A stretch of DNA of 40,112 nt, from the NCBI GenBank assembly GCA_004380135.1, contig QXCR01000231.1, forward strand, positions 1 to 40,112, written 5' to 3'. The translations under genes were made by a program, and so were the position numbers. Positions 30,796 to 39,650 of the stretch are shown piece by piece. Under the pieces are notes generated by a model, which saw only the letters and a program-made list of their open reading frames with translations, made no database searches and was not told the origin of the DNA. Origin of the DNA: Stemphylium vesicarium. Its lineage: Eukaryota > Ascomycota > Dothideomycetes > Pleosporales > Pleosporaceae. How positions within the stretch are numbered: position 1 is the first letter of the stretch; the number at the start of each line of letters is the position of its first letter.

Positions 30796-33700
30796 TTAGA
30801 TGTAGAACATCGTATCCCTAATCCTCTCATGAATCTGCACCGCCCCGGGATCCGGCGCCGCACCGCCACCCCCAGCCACATCCGTGCCAACCACAGAAGG
30901 CGCCGCACTCGGTGTCGGCGTATCAAAAAGATTAGAAAGGTAGCATCGCGCACGCTCACATGCCAAATCCGCATAGTAAGCCGGAGGACACAGACTCACA
31001 GCTTTCGTGGCGCGTCCAAATAGGTAGCACATGTTGTGGGTGAGATCTTCAACGATATCCGCAATGTTGCCAAACTGCCCAGGAATCTTTTTGCCGTAGA
31101 CTTGGCGGAAAATCTCATCGTGCACGATGTAGTAGTGGCAGGGCCGGGCGGTACCTTGAAGGGCGGCGTGAGCTTGAAGGAAGAAGTCCCAGTTTCTCGC
31201 TTCGGTAACGCCGCGGTCGACGACGGTGCCGGGCTTGGTGTTGCCAGAGTCGTCGGCGCCCTCTCGGTTTGTAGGGTAGAAGCGCGTCTTGTGTCGCTTT
31301 CCGCAAATCACAACCGTGAAGCGCGGCAGGCCCTTCTTCGTGTCGGTCGCTGGGTAGACCTGCTCGCAAGCGGCACGCATCTGGGGCAGCTCTTGCGAGA
31401 GCACCATGTCGTATTGTCCCTCTGACACTCCGTCGCGATAGATGAGGATGTTCTCGGGCAGAGCCGCGTTCTTTCCTTTAGTCTTCCAGAGGTTGAGACG
31501 TGACTTTAGCATCTCAGTGAGAGCATCGACATTCTCTTGCCTTGCGCGCTGAATGCGCAGAGTCGCAGGCCATTGACCCAGCTTCTCATCGATGGACGCT
31601 ACCATTGCAGAAACGGAAGGTGCGTTGGACGCAGAGCCAGGCGATGGATGGGTGACGTCGATGCCAACCACCATCGTCTTCTTCTCCTCAATGATGCCCA
31701 GGTTTCTGCTCTCCACGACCTGATTGACACCACCGAGCTTAAGGTTAAACTTGAGCGCAACGTTTGCGATGTACTGGTCGCGTCCGCGCTCCTTGGCTAG
31801 CTTGGATCCCACACAGCACACGTTGTGTAGACCATACTCTGTGTCGGCGATAGTCTTGATCCGCTTGTACAGCGGGACATTGGCCTCGGGGAGAATGATG
31901 AACAAAAGCTGTAGTGAGCTAGCGGCAGTTTTGAGGAACGGACCGAGAGACATATCGTCTGGATGCTGTAGCTGTAGCCTTTGGAGAGGCTTGGCTGGTG
32001 CTGCCGCTCTGATACCAATCTTGACTAGACCCTGATGGAATTCATCTACGACGGCAGCGAGATCCGCTTGGCTGCCGAAAGGATCGCGTCTGTTAGGAAG
32101 CGCGACCATGACGACAGACCACTTCGATAGCGTGGCACCGGTGTTGAACTTGATGTTGATCATGTTCCAGCGACCGCCTCGTGTCTCGGTGGCGCGCATC
32201 TGGTTCGTCTTATTGTCGATGTATGACACTCTCGGTCCATTGAGAATGCGTCCGGGTACCTTGACGAGGTTTGGAGCAATAGTCAGGCCGAATGAACGCA
32301 ACATGATGTTTGTGTTTGCGTCCAGTCCCACGGTCGGAATACCCTCGTCAAGGATAGACTGCGCATTGTCCCAAGGCTTGCGAACAGCGTATCTGATCAT
32401 TTGCTGTGTCTGGGAAGCATCTAGCTTCGCATGCGAAGGCTGACCAGGCATAACGACGCATACTTCCGCTGGGAGATACATCGGATTCTCTCGGTTACCA
32501 CAGTTGATCACCGGCAGGTCGGCGTGTTGAAGGGTCTTGTTGTAGGTGGTGCGGAAGAATTCGAACACAGTGATGTACCTTCCAGAGCCGGAAGGCGAAG
32601 GACCTTGCGCTTTGTCCTTGGCCTTACCTTTCCCAGCCGCGACCTTGGGCGGGCCGGAGGTGCCTTCGGCGTCGAGCCAGAATTCAACGTCCTTGGCACC
32701 GGCTCCATGGTGTTTGATGCGGGGACGGTTAGCCATCTTGTGGCCATCATCCTTTCTCGCCAGCCCATAGATGGTCTTGATCCGCGGAATAGGCTGGCCC
32801 GCCTTATTGCGCTTCTCTTTCAGGTGTGTAGTCTGAACGCGAACAAGCTTGAGGAACTTTTCGAGTGCGATCGTGCTCCGGGTACCGTAGGCCTGCATGA
32901 GCGCCGGCAGGGGACCGGAATGATAGAAAGCACCATGACTGACGTTGATGTTGACCAGGATGCGGCAGGTTGCAACGCGCACGCTGGAAAAGAAACCGCG
33001 GATGACTTCCAGTCCAGCTCCGAGATCGCCTTTGGCTGCATTGGACGTGAGGGAAAAATTCTTCGATGAGCCGATAGTGGCAAGGTTTTTAGCGGACTTG
33101 GCGAAGTGGTTCAAGAAGATGTTGAGCGCCTGCGTCAGTTCTTGTTTATCTTGGAGAGGTTGATTGAGGTTGGTCGAGTTCATCCAGTTGACCAGCTCGC
33201 CGACGCTCAATGTGTTTGTGTATTTGACGCGAACCTTGTATACGGAAGCATTGGCCGCCGGGTCATCTTCGCCCTCAGACCGGTACTGAATCTCGATAAT
33301 GTCCTCGTCGTGCTCGAATTTGGCCTTCGACACGATCGTGGATCTGAAGTCGGCGGCGATGTCGCTTTTGCGTGGAGCCATCTCTGGGGATTCCAGCAAC
33401 AGCTCAACAAGCCGATGTCGCTTTCTACCGGTGGCATCCGGACTGATATCCACATCATAACGATATAAGACCATGTTCGATGGCGGAAGCAGCTCCACAT
33501 AGTTTGCCGTGAGCTCGACTTTGACGCCTTTGGTACCGTACCCTGGACGAGTGGGGTTGCCTTCAGACAGCTTCAAGCTTCCAAGGCCGAGCGTTTTCTT
33601 CGTCGCAGGATGCAAAGCTTCTTCGGTTTTCGCAACCTTTGGATCCTGTGGGTGGGGGTTGCTATACACGGGTTAGCCGACTGCTAGCGTGTCCCGGAAT

Positions 33701-33981
33701 ATATCATCTTACCTGAATATCTTGACCTCCACAGGACCACCTCTTCCACCTCGGAAGCCTCCTCCGCCTCTGTCGCCGCGGAAACCTCCTCCTCCTCTGT
33801 CTCCACGAAACCCGCCTCTGTCACCACCTCGGAACCCGCCTCTGTCACCACCTCGGAACCCGCCGCCACCGCGACCCCCAAAGTCGCCCCTACCTCCTCC
33901 ACGACCTCCGCCGCGATCACCACGATCACCGCGGAAGCCCCCGCGGCCCCTGTCTCCTCCACCACGAGGTGCGTTGGACAT
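30796..33981 (-). CDS. Argonaute (QDE-2 type) with RGG-rich N-terminus
   Basis: Two exons, 33981-33713 and 33661-30796, with a 51-bp intron (GTAAGA..TATAG), give 1044 residues. Residues 1-85 are almost pure Arg-Gly-Gly repeats (FRGGDRGG, FRGDRGGGG units), a nucleic-acid-binding and arginine-methylation type tail. Then come the N domain, PAZ (ITVFEFFRTTYNKTLQ, MYLPAEVC), MID (LFIILPEANVPLYKRIK) and PIWI. Slicer residues read Asp758 (GIDVTHPSPG), Glu799 (RARQENVD), Asp833 (YRDGVSEGQYD) and Asp988 (YYADLACERARCYL), a DEDD set as expected of QDE-2-like proteins. It would bind small RNAs in quelling or related RNA silencing in the cytoplasm. It appears intact, so this genome probably keeps RNA interference. 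No Dicer or RNA-dependent polymerase in the window. Confidence 0.95.
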
Positions 33982-34647
33982 GGTTTATGGTTATGAATGG
34001 CACAGTGAGGCTTTCGGACTGGGAGAAAAAGTGTCGATGAGACTACGCTCACTACAACTGCAAGACGTTCGAATTGGGGGTTCTTAAATGTTTACCAAAA
34101 CAATTGCGGTAACAGATGGCTTTGTTCCGCGGTTGTCGTTCGATGGGTCTCAAGGCAGAAGTGACCAGGCTGAGACAGAAACGCGCGATGATGCGGGTAG
34201 CAAACACACGAAGTGGGGTAAGCTGCGGGGGGGGGGGGGGGGGGGGGCTGCCTAGATAACGCAACCTCTTCTACAACACCGTCATATTCACCGCGTGGTT
34301 CGTCAATGGTTCATCTTGCGCATCACATAGCGTTATGGATCTCAATTTTCAACCTCCTGATGTCTCTACTCAAAGGTGAATTTGCCGCGGGAACGCCACG
34401 GCGCATGCAGCTACAAGGCGGCTAGAGACGTATTACACGGGATTTACGCAGTTTATGAGACAAGAAATCCGTCATTTCTGATCCTGAGGCTGCCAATGTA
34501 GGATTGCAAGCGCCCGACTGGCCCCACCTCCCCGACCCAACTCTCAACTCCGGCCCAATCATCAACGCTTACAGGAGCATCTCGATGGCGGTGAACTGTA
34601 TGGTCTTACTATTCCCGCGCACGTCTTGATGTGCGACATATACTCCC
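33982..34647. other. intergenic: Argonaute promoter and 3' flank of the small hypothetical gene
   Basis: Apart from the G run at 34227-34247 nothing is recognised. Sequence near 34520-34560 is CT-rich. Confidence 0.45.
34227..34247. repeat. homopolymer of 21 G (plus strand)
   Basis: An uninterrupted run of 21 guanines about 245 bp upstream of the Argonaute start codon. On the Argonaute sense strand it is a C run. Such a tract can form quadruplexes and is prone to slippage and to sequencing or assembly error, so the exact length is uncertain. Confidence 0.8.
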
Positions 34648-35073
34648 CTATGCCACTGCTTCGTCGTTTACGTTGTCTTGACCCTGCCGAACGCAACCGC
34701 TCACATCAGTCGCTCCCGCGTTTCCTCTCCAGAACAAATTCCCCTTCCCAATCGCCTCTATTTCTCTATTCACCTCGAGGATCATCTTTCCAATATCATA
34801 ATCATCTGTGTGTTGTAGCACAATATCTTGGTCCTCCGCTGACATGAGTTGCAAGCTCGCGAGTGCACGCGCGACTCTGCCAGTCGGTGAGGCGAGCGGT
34901 ACATAGTCTTTTAGAGCGAGCAGAAGCTTCTCGCGCTTAATCGTAAGCAATTGGTGAGTTGAGAGTTTGTGTAGTCGCTCATAGAGCTCCGGATCGGCAC
35001 TGTGTTGGGTGAGGATCTCTCGATGTTTGGATAGCACAAACTCAAGTCGTGGTGGTGATTTCAAGGTCGCCAT
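34648..35073 (-). CDS. small hypothetical protein, helical
   Basis: 141 residues from the ATG at 35073, which has a good context (GCCATGG); an in-frame ATG at 35088 would add five residues. No signal peptide or membrane segment. Composition is strongly helical and charged (LSKHREILTQ, LLTIKREKLLLALKDYV), and the last 25 residues are low in hydrophobics. I do not recognise the family. It is tail-to-head with the partial gene at 35412-35910 on the same strand and could in principle be an exon of a larger gene, but it has its own start and stop. Confidence 0.5.
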   Translation of the reverse strand: MATLKSPPRLEFVLSKHREILTQHSADPELYERLHKLSTHQLLTIKREKLLLALKDYVPLASPTGRVARALASLQLMSAEDQDIVLQHTDDYDIGKMILEVNREIEAIGKGNLFWRGNAGATDVSGCVRQGQDNVNDEAVA

Positions 35074-35411
35074 GGCTCCTGGTATCATGCAAACTGTGCC
35101 GGGTAGTTATCTTTGAGTAGAGAGAAATGCCCAGCACGTAAGTTACTGGAGATCGGGAGGAGTGGTGCCTAGTCAGGTGAGTCCACGGGAAGCCGCAGCG
35201 CCATTCGCGTTAAACCGCTTCGGCGCGTGCAACAGCAAATGGAGCAGGAGCGGTATGCACGCTGCCACCTCGCGACGCCTTTGGTTGTGCCACTGACTGC
35301 CCAGTCCTCGCAGCTTTGGTGCAAGAAGTGGAACTCTTCGACTGCTTGATAGGTATCGATGAGTGAGACAGGATAGAGAGTCGTAAAGATGATTGTTACC
35401 CCAAGAATGAT
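35074..35411. other. intergenic region, no gene seen
   Basis: Promoter of the 141-residue hypothetical gene. A minus-strand frame at 35173-35415 exists but has arbitrary composition. Confidence 0.4.
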
Positions 35412-35910
35412 TCATTGATTAGATGCTCGTAATAGTTGATCGAAAATGTTACTACCTACCACCTGAGACTTCGGTTGGGCACAAGAGGCTTCATCCTCCA
35501 TTATCCAGAAGCCAGCGCTATCCCAAGAGACGCCTTCCCGCAGTCTCTCTGGTAAAGGATAAAAGACCAACTCATATTTCTCATCCCGGCTAGTTGTCAT
35601 CGCTTTGCCCTTCTTCACATCCCCAATCCTTCGCACCCAGGTGTCGCATGGTTCACCGATTTTGACAATCCTAGCGCAAAGTCGAAAGGATCTGATGCAT
35701 CATCACAAGTTTTGTTCTCCTCGCCACCAGATTTCGTGAACCTCATACCTGGACACCCAACATTCTTGCTCCCAGACTGAGCCGACGCTGGTGTTTGTGT
35801 ATTCCGTGCGTGTAGGCGACCCTTCCAGCTCATCCGCACCTTGAGACAAAGACCGGCTGCAGCATGTAGTGCGCGACCGCGCAAAGCATATTAGCAGGCG
35901 AAGTATACAC
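35412..35910 (-). pseudogene. 5'-truncated gene of unknown function, two remaining exons
   Basis: On the minus strand a frame open from about 35910 to 35749 (protein-like end SVWEQECWVS) joins across a 78-bp intron (35748-35671, GTATGA donor, CTAG acceptor) to 35670-35412, continuing RIVKIGEPCDTWVRR and later KYELVFYPLPERLREG, WDSAGFWIMEDE, then a stop at 35412. The composition and clean splice junction argue for real coding sequence of at least 160 codons. No ATG exists in frame in the first part, and upstream (35910-36070) the DNA turns AT-rich and featureless, so the 5' end seems lost or replaced. An undetected upstream exon is the alternative. Family not recognised. Confidence 0.4.
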
Positions 35911-36287
35911 CTACGTTAACATACTTCTACTGTCTTATACTTTCTAATACTTGTCCGCGAAAATAATTTTAGTCTTAACACTAGAAGTTTTATACCACTT
36001 CTACTTAAGATCGTATTAGCTCCACAACCATCTTAACTCATCTTCTCGGCTCGTTATAACCTAACCAATGTCAAGCAATATTGTCAGAGAGATATTAGAT
36101 GCACCACTATGGCGAAGGTGCGAGTATATTGCGTAGTAAGACTAGAGACGGACCGCTATCGACCTACAATAGCGTTCAGGCAGACTATATACTCAGGTTG
36201 CTTGACATCACGGCCCGGATGGGCCCGGAATCGCCCAGGGCCTGACAGCCAAAAGTTATCGCGACTTCGGCTACCTAATTCTCAAGC
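35911..36287. other. AT-rich degenerate stretch then 3' flank of the secreted Cys-rich gene
   Basis: 35911-36070 is AT-rich and looks like decayed repeat DNA; no transposon family recognised. No coding sequence supported. Confidence 0.4.
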
Positions 36288-36606
36288 TTAGGAACACCTT
36301 GCTGAGTTGAGACCAGTAACCCAGCAATCATTTTGTTGCCCCGTACAAGGCGCGTCCTGTCGCAGAACCTTAGTGTCAACAATGTTTGTCTCCGTCTTGA
36401 AGATGGATAAGACATACCCGGCACCGTCGATTAGCTACTGGCCTGAACGGAACACACTCTCCAGGTCCGCCTTCGTCGGGTATAAAGCAGAGCTGTTAAT
36501 AGCTATTAGTAAGTAGATCTCACAATGTCTAGTCCATAAGGAGACATACCCCATCTTGTGCGTAAGCCACGGAAATAAATATGGCAAATAGGGCTAGAAG
36601 ATTCAT
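36288..36606 (-). CDS. small secreted six-cysteine protein, three exons
   Basis: Built from splice signals on the minus strand. Exon 1 is 36606-36550, exon 2 36492-36418, exon 3 36368-36288 with TAA. Intron 1 (57 bp) has GTATGT, a TACTAAT branch point and AACAG; intron 2 (49 bp) has GTATGT, TTGAC and CTAAG. All joins are phase 0. The 70-residue precursor starts with a clear signal peptide, MNLLALFAIFISVAYA, cleaved before QDG. The mature part of about 54 residues has six cysteines (LCF, GECV, RRCR, APCTG, NDCW, ARCS), enough for three disulfides, and is Gly-, Arg- and Gln-rich. Two cysteines lie in exon 2 before Cys28 of the mature part; the last three depend on splicing intron 2. A TATAAAG box lies about 76 bp upstream and the leader is CA-rich. 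Likely an extracellular effector or antimicrobial-type protein; no named family recognised. Confidence 0.65.
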
Positions 36607-36681
36607 GTTATTTGTTGGCGGACTTGAGAGTTTGTGAATGTTAGTGATAGTTGATCCTTCTGGCCTGGCTGGTGGGCAGAC

Positions 36682-36687
36682 TTTATA
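36682..36687 (-). promoter_or_regulatory. TATA box of the six-cysteine secreted protein gene
   Basis: TATAAA on the minus strand, followed by G, 76 bases before the ATG at 36606. The CA-rich sequence in between (CACTAACATTCACAAACTC) looks like a typical fungal 5' UTR. Confidence 0.5.
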
Positions 36688-38063
36688 TCGGCGGCAGGAT
36701 GCTCCATAAAGGCCTGGTCTTACTTAACTGCCGTAATCATGCAGGAAACGAGATCCCGGTAGGGCATTGCCGACTAGAGCCGACTTATCAGCTGTGTGAA
36801 GCTACGGCGTTTTCTTTCCTAGTGCAGCACCTATAGTAGAATCTGCCTAACGCTATACTGTTAGGTTGCCAAAGATTTATCGTTTTAACGTGGTTGTCGA
36901 CACTTAAAAAGGGGTCTAACCCCGATTGAGCGAGATAAGCGTAGAAGCTATCGCGTTCCGCAGACATACATGATATATATGGCACGGACTAGCGCCATCG
37001 GCCTACCCTCTCTCCCTGCGCGGCGAGCAACCTAGTGGACCCATGTTACCCATACCACCATGCAAACCAGAAATAACAGCTCGGACGAGATCCGGGATAA
37101 GCAAATAGTCAGCTTCGTCATATGATGATAAGGTTGAGGAGTGACTCTTGCAACCCTAGTGCGTCGTGCCATCTGCCGCTATGGTATTGAAGTCCCTGCT
37201 GGCAGAAGAATAAAGTTGATGACGAAGTAAGCTCGGCAGTGTTATTGTAAGACGGCACTAGGCGCATTGTAGTAAGCAGCATGTCTCATTCGTTCCCCGG
37301 TCTTGGAATTGTTTTCGGCCTCAGCTGTCCCATCTCAAGACACACGGATGTATGTTCTTGAGACCTTGCTGCGCCGCCATAATGAGGATCCCACGCATCG
37401 ACCATAGCCGAACAACCAGCGCACTTACACCCCTAGCGGAAATGAACGCAAGGACTTAGGCACGGCAGTTAACAAGACTGCGTTATCTTTCTAGGAGATA
37501 TCACTGCTAACAGTTTCAGAGAATGCTACCTAGGTACTAACAATCACGACGTGTGAGGCATCGGTGTGGTATTGATTACCAAAGTGCCCCTCTAAGTTCT
37601 CGTAGCACAGAATTTCGAGTGAGAAAGCATGCCTTCTCGAAGGATTACTATTCTTTCTTGCACAAAGAACTCGCAGCATGTAACCAACGTCATCCCTTCC
37701 AGGCCGAGCGTTCAACGAAAGAGTTAAAGTTATTCGTGAAGGCTTAGCTTTTGAGGATGTCCGTATTGCTAAAGTTAGAGTGGGGTTCAAGCGCGAAACG
37801 GCCCGATTCGGGGACCAGTCCTCGGAATTCTAATTGGTGCTTTGTGAAGAGTGTAAGCTAGCCATACAACTCTAATCGGCCCGTTTGATTGTACATGGGC
37901 AATTCGTACCATGTAGTAAGCAGTAAGCTCTACAAGCTCAAAGAAAATGAAAGGTCCAAGTTCGACTGAGGGTCTGTGACCTCAGAAGAGACGGTTAAAT
38001 TTCAGCCAGGGATTGGAGACTTGTAAGAGTTTGCGTCAGACTGAGGGATCGTACATACTACAA
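36688..38063. other. 1.4-kb gene-free stretch
   Basis: Read on both strands, I see only short open frames with arbitrary composition. No transposon motif, tRNA or repeat recognised. Probably decayed intergenic DNA between two secreted-protein genes. Confidence 0.45.
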
Positions 38064-38070
38064 TATAAAT
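38064..38070 (+). promoter_or_regulatory. TATA box of the 155-residue secreted protein gene
   Basis: TATAAAT at 134-140 bp before the ATG at 38204, followed by a CT- and CA-rich leader (38130-38200) typical of well-expressed fungal genes. Confidence 0.5.
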
Positions 38071-38203
38071 ACAGGACGTGAAGACATCTCTTCCAAAACC
38101 ATACACTGTCTGAATCATCGATCCACTACGCTCTTTTCCTACAACATCATTTCTTGACAACTCCTCTTCAAGACATCCTACGTCCAGCAACAACAAACCC
38201 GAA

Positions 38204-38671
38204 ATGTTTATCTTTTCCACGGCTGTTTGGTTCTGGCTCATGATTGCGACCCTGTTCCAACCATCTACAGCTATTCCCACCTCATCTCTTGTTACCCACC
38301 AGGGGTCATGTATGTCTTTTCAAAGACCGACGCCATCCAGGGGTACCACGCCCCACACGGGTAGAATCGAAATTACAGCGCGACTTCGTCAAAACGCCGG
38401 TGGTGCTACAATCCAACCAAACAACGATTTGGAAGTCACGATGGTGGCCAACGCTTGGACCACAACTCATCACGCAATCTTCACGGTGACGAATGTCTCG
38501 GGCATCCCACAAAGGTTTATCGTGGAGGGCTATGAACAAGGGCCCAGTGGAAACCATCCCAACGCCGCCTTCACTTTCCGGATCAATATCCGCGGGTTTG
38601 ACATTGAAAACGAGTGCCTAGAGCTTCCAGCTGGTTATCGATGGTACGTACGAGGAGAACTTGGTAATTGA
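38204..38671 (+). CDS. small secreted protein, 155 residues
   Basis: Intronless. The N-terminus is a signal peptide (FIFSTAVWFWLMIATLF, cleavage probably after PSTA, residue 23). The mature part of about 132 residues has just two cysteines, Cys36 and Cys138, which could pair to close the domain end to end, plus alternating strands (IEITARLRQNAG, DLEVTMVANAW, HAIFTVTNVSG, AAFTFRINIRGF) suggesting a beta-sandwich. TATA box and CT-rich leader present. No named family recognised. A secreted effector-like or cell-wall-associated role is inferred from size and signal peptide only. A purine-rich repeat follows the stop within 20 bp. Confidence 0.7.
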   Translation: MFIFSTAVWFWLMIATLFQPSTAIPTSSLVTHQGSCMSFQRPTPSRGTTPHTGRIEITARLRQNAGGATIQPNNDLEVTMVANAWTTTHHAIFTVTNVSGIPQRFIVEGYEQGPSGNHPNAAFTFRINIRGFDIENECLELPAGYRWYVRGELGN

Positions 38672-38686
38672 TGGAAGGTCGAAAAT

Positions 38687-38738
38687 GGGAGACGGGAAGT
38701 GGGAGAAGGTGGGAGACAGACAGCAGAAGGTGGGAGAC
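38687..38738 (+). repeat. purine-rich GGGAGA(C) repeat after the secreted protein gene
   Basis: GGGAGA occurs at 38687, 38701, 38711 and 38732. The 14-mer AGAAGGTGGGAGAC at 38704-38717 recurs at 38725-38738, a 21-bp period. Purine-rich sequence continues to about 38770. Part of the probable 3' UTR. Confidence 0.6.
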
Positions 38739-39169
38739 GAAGATGGGAGGTGGAACGTGGAACGTTGGAAATAAAAGGCTTGATAAGAAAAGACTTTAGT
38801 ATAAGCAAAGACAAATGAGACCGCACAAGTATACTAAAGACAGCGCATCGAAATCACCTTATGAATTTACTAGTGCTGGACGTTCATGTTGTCGGTAGTG
38901 ATTGCCATGGCTTTCGATGTCGTGGGTGTTTGAGAATGGCGCTGCGCCGCGCGGTGCGTGAGTGGAAGGAGTGTGGAAGACACGCGGTCGAAAGATCGGA
39001 GGCTGACGGTTCACACTAGACTAGTCATCCCATCTTTATCTCCACACCCCGCTTAGCTCTTTGTCACCTGCATCACGCCACTACCATAGTCGATTTCTTG
39101 AACCCATCGACGCAACCATTGGCATCGGAACCTTGCTTTTTTACACACCCACCCTCTTGGTGCAGCGCG
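38739..39169. other. intergenic, no gene seen
   Basis: Presumed 3' flanks of the secreted protein gene and of the coiled-coil ORF. Nothing else recognised. Confidence 0.45.
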
Positions 39170-39367
39170 TCATGCCTGCTCATATAGTGCATGTTTCCAC
39201 AAACACAGCCGCTTCCTGGCCGTTGCATGAGTATCGCCTCGCAGCATCTCGATGTCAGCCTTCAACTTCCCGGTCTCGCGGTCTTTGACGAAGCAGTCCA
39301 TCCTCAACTTCAAGACCTCTATTTCCAGTTCCTGCAACCTGGCCTCGTTGCTGGAACTAGTGGACAT
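39170..39367 (-). CDS. 65-residue coiled-coil ORF, possibly cut by a Copia insertion
   Basis: ATG at 39367 opens 65 codons on the minus strand. Residues 8-45 form a heptad-like amphipathic helix (ARLQELEIEVLKLRM, then KLKADIEMLRGD), typical of coiled coils. The frame is also open upstream of the ATG (about 18 more protein-like codons) up to the end of the Copia LTR at 39401. This suggests that the ORF is the 3' remainder of a longer gene interrupted by the element. Family unknown. A stand-alone short gene is possible. Confidence 0.35.
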   Translation of the reverse strand: MSTSSSNEARLQELEIEVLKLRMDCFVKDRETGKLKADIEMLRGDTHATARKRLCLWKHALYEQA

Positions 39368-39400
39368 ACTCGCAGGCGGATCCTGTAGGCCCTCAGTATC

Positions 39401-39560
39401 TGTAACTGCGTGAGCAGTGTCGAGTTAGAGGCTGCGGATCAAAGATTGTATTGCTATCTGTTGTCGTGTTCTGATCTCTTTTTCTGTTTCCGGAGCTTCC
39501 GGCTTAGAGGTAGGTGCCTGCTACAATAGCAAATCATGTGACCCTAGTCACGTGGTTACA
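39401..39560 (-). repeat. 160-bp 3' LTR of a Copia-type retrotransposon
   Basis: On the minus strand it begins TGTAACCACGTG and ends CGCAGTTACA, so the six-base ends TGTAAC/GTTACA are perfect inverted repeats of the TG..CA type. It is preceded by a purine tract (GAGGGGGTG, 39561-39569) downstream of the pol frame, as expected for a 3' LTR. The five bases after it (GATAC on the minus strand, 39400-39396) would be the target duplication; the partner lies beyond the window. Confidence 0.7.
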
Positions 39561-39650
39561 CACCCCCTCAGCTGAGGTGCCAACCAAAGCTGACCTCCCT
39601 AATGAATCCATAATCGTTGCACTATAATCCTGCCTTATGCTGTCCTAATA

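Noticed and set aside
32431..33069. 212-codon plus-strand frame opposite the Argonaute gene
   Set aside because: Antisense of the conserved N and PAZ region; composition reflects the coding strand and there is no independent signal.
33689..34087. Pro-rich plus-strand frame opposite the start of Argonaute
   Set aside because: Complement of the RGG repeat DNA; no start context or family.
37530..37790. 86-codon minus-strand frame between the two secreted-protein genes
   Set aside because: No signal peptide, motif or splice context; random composition.
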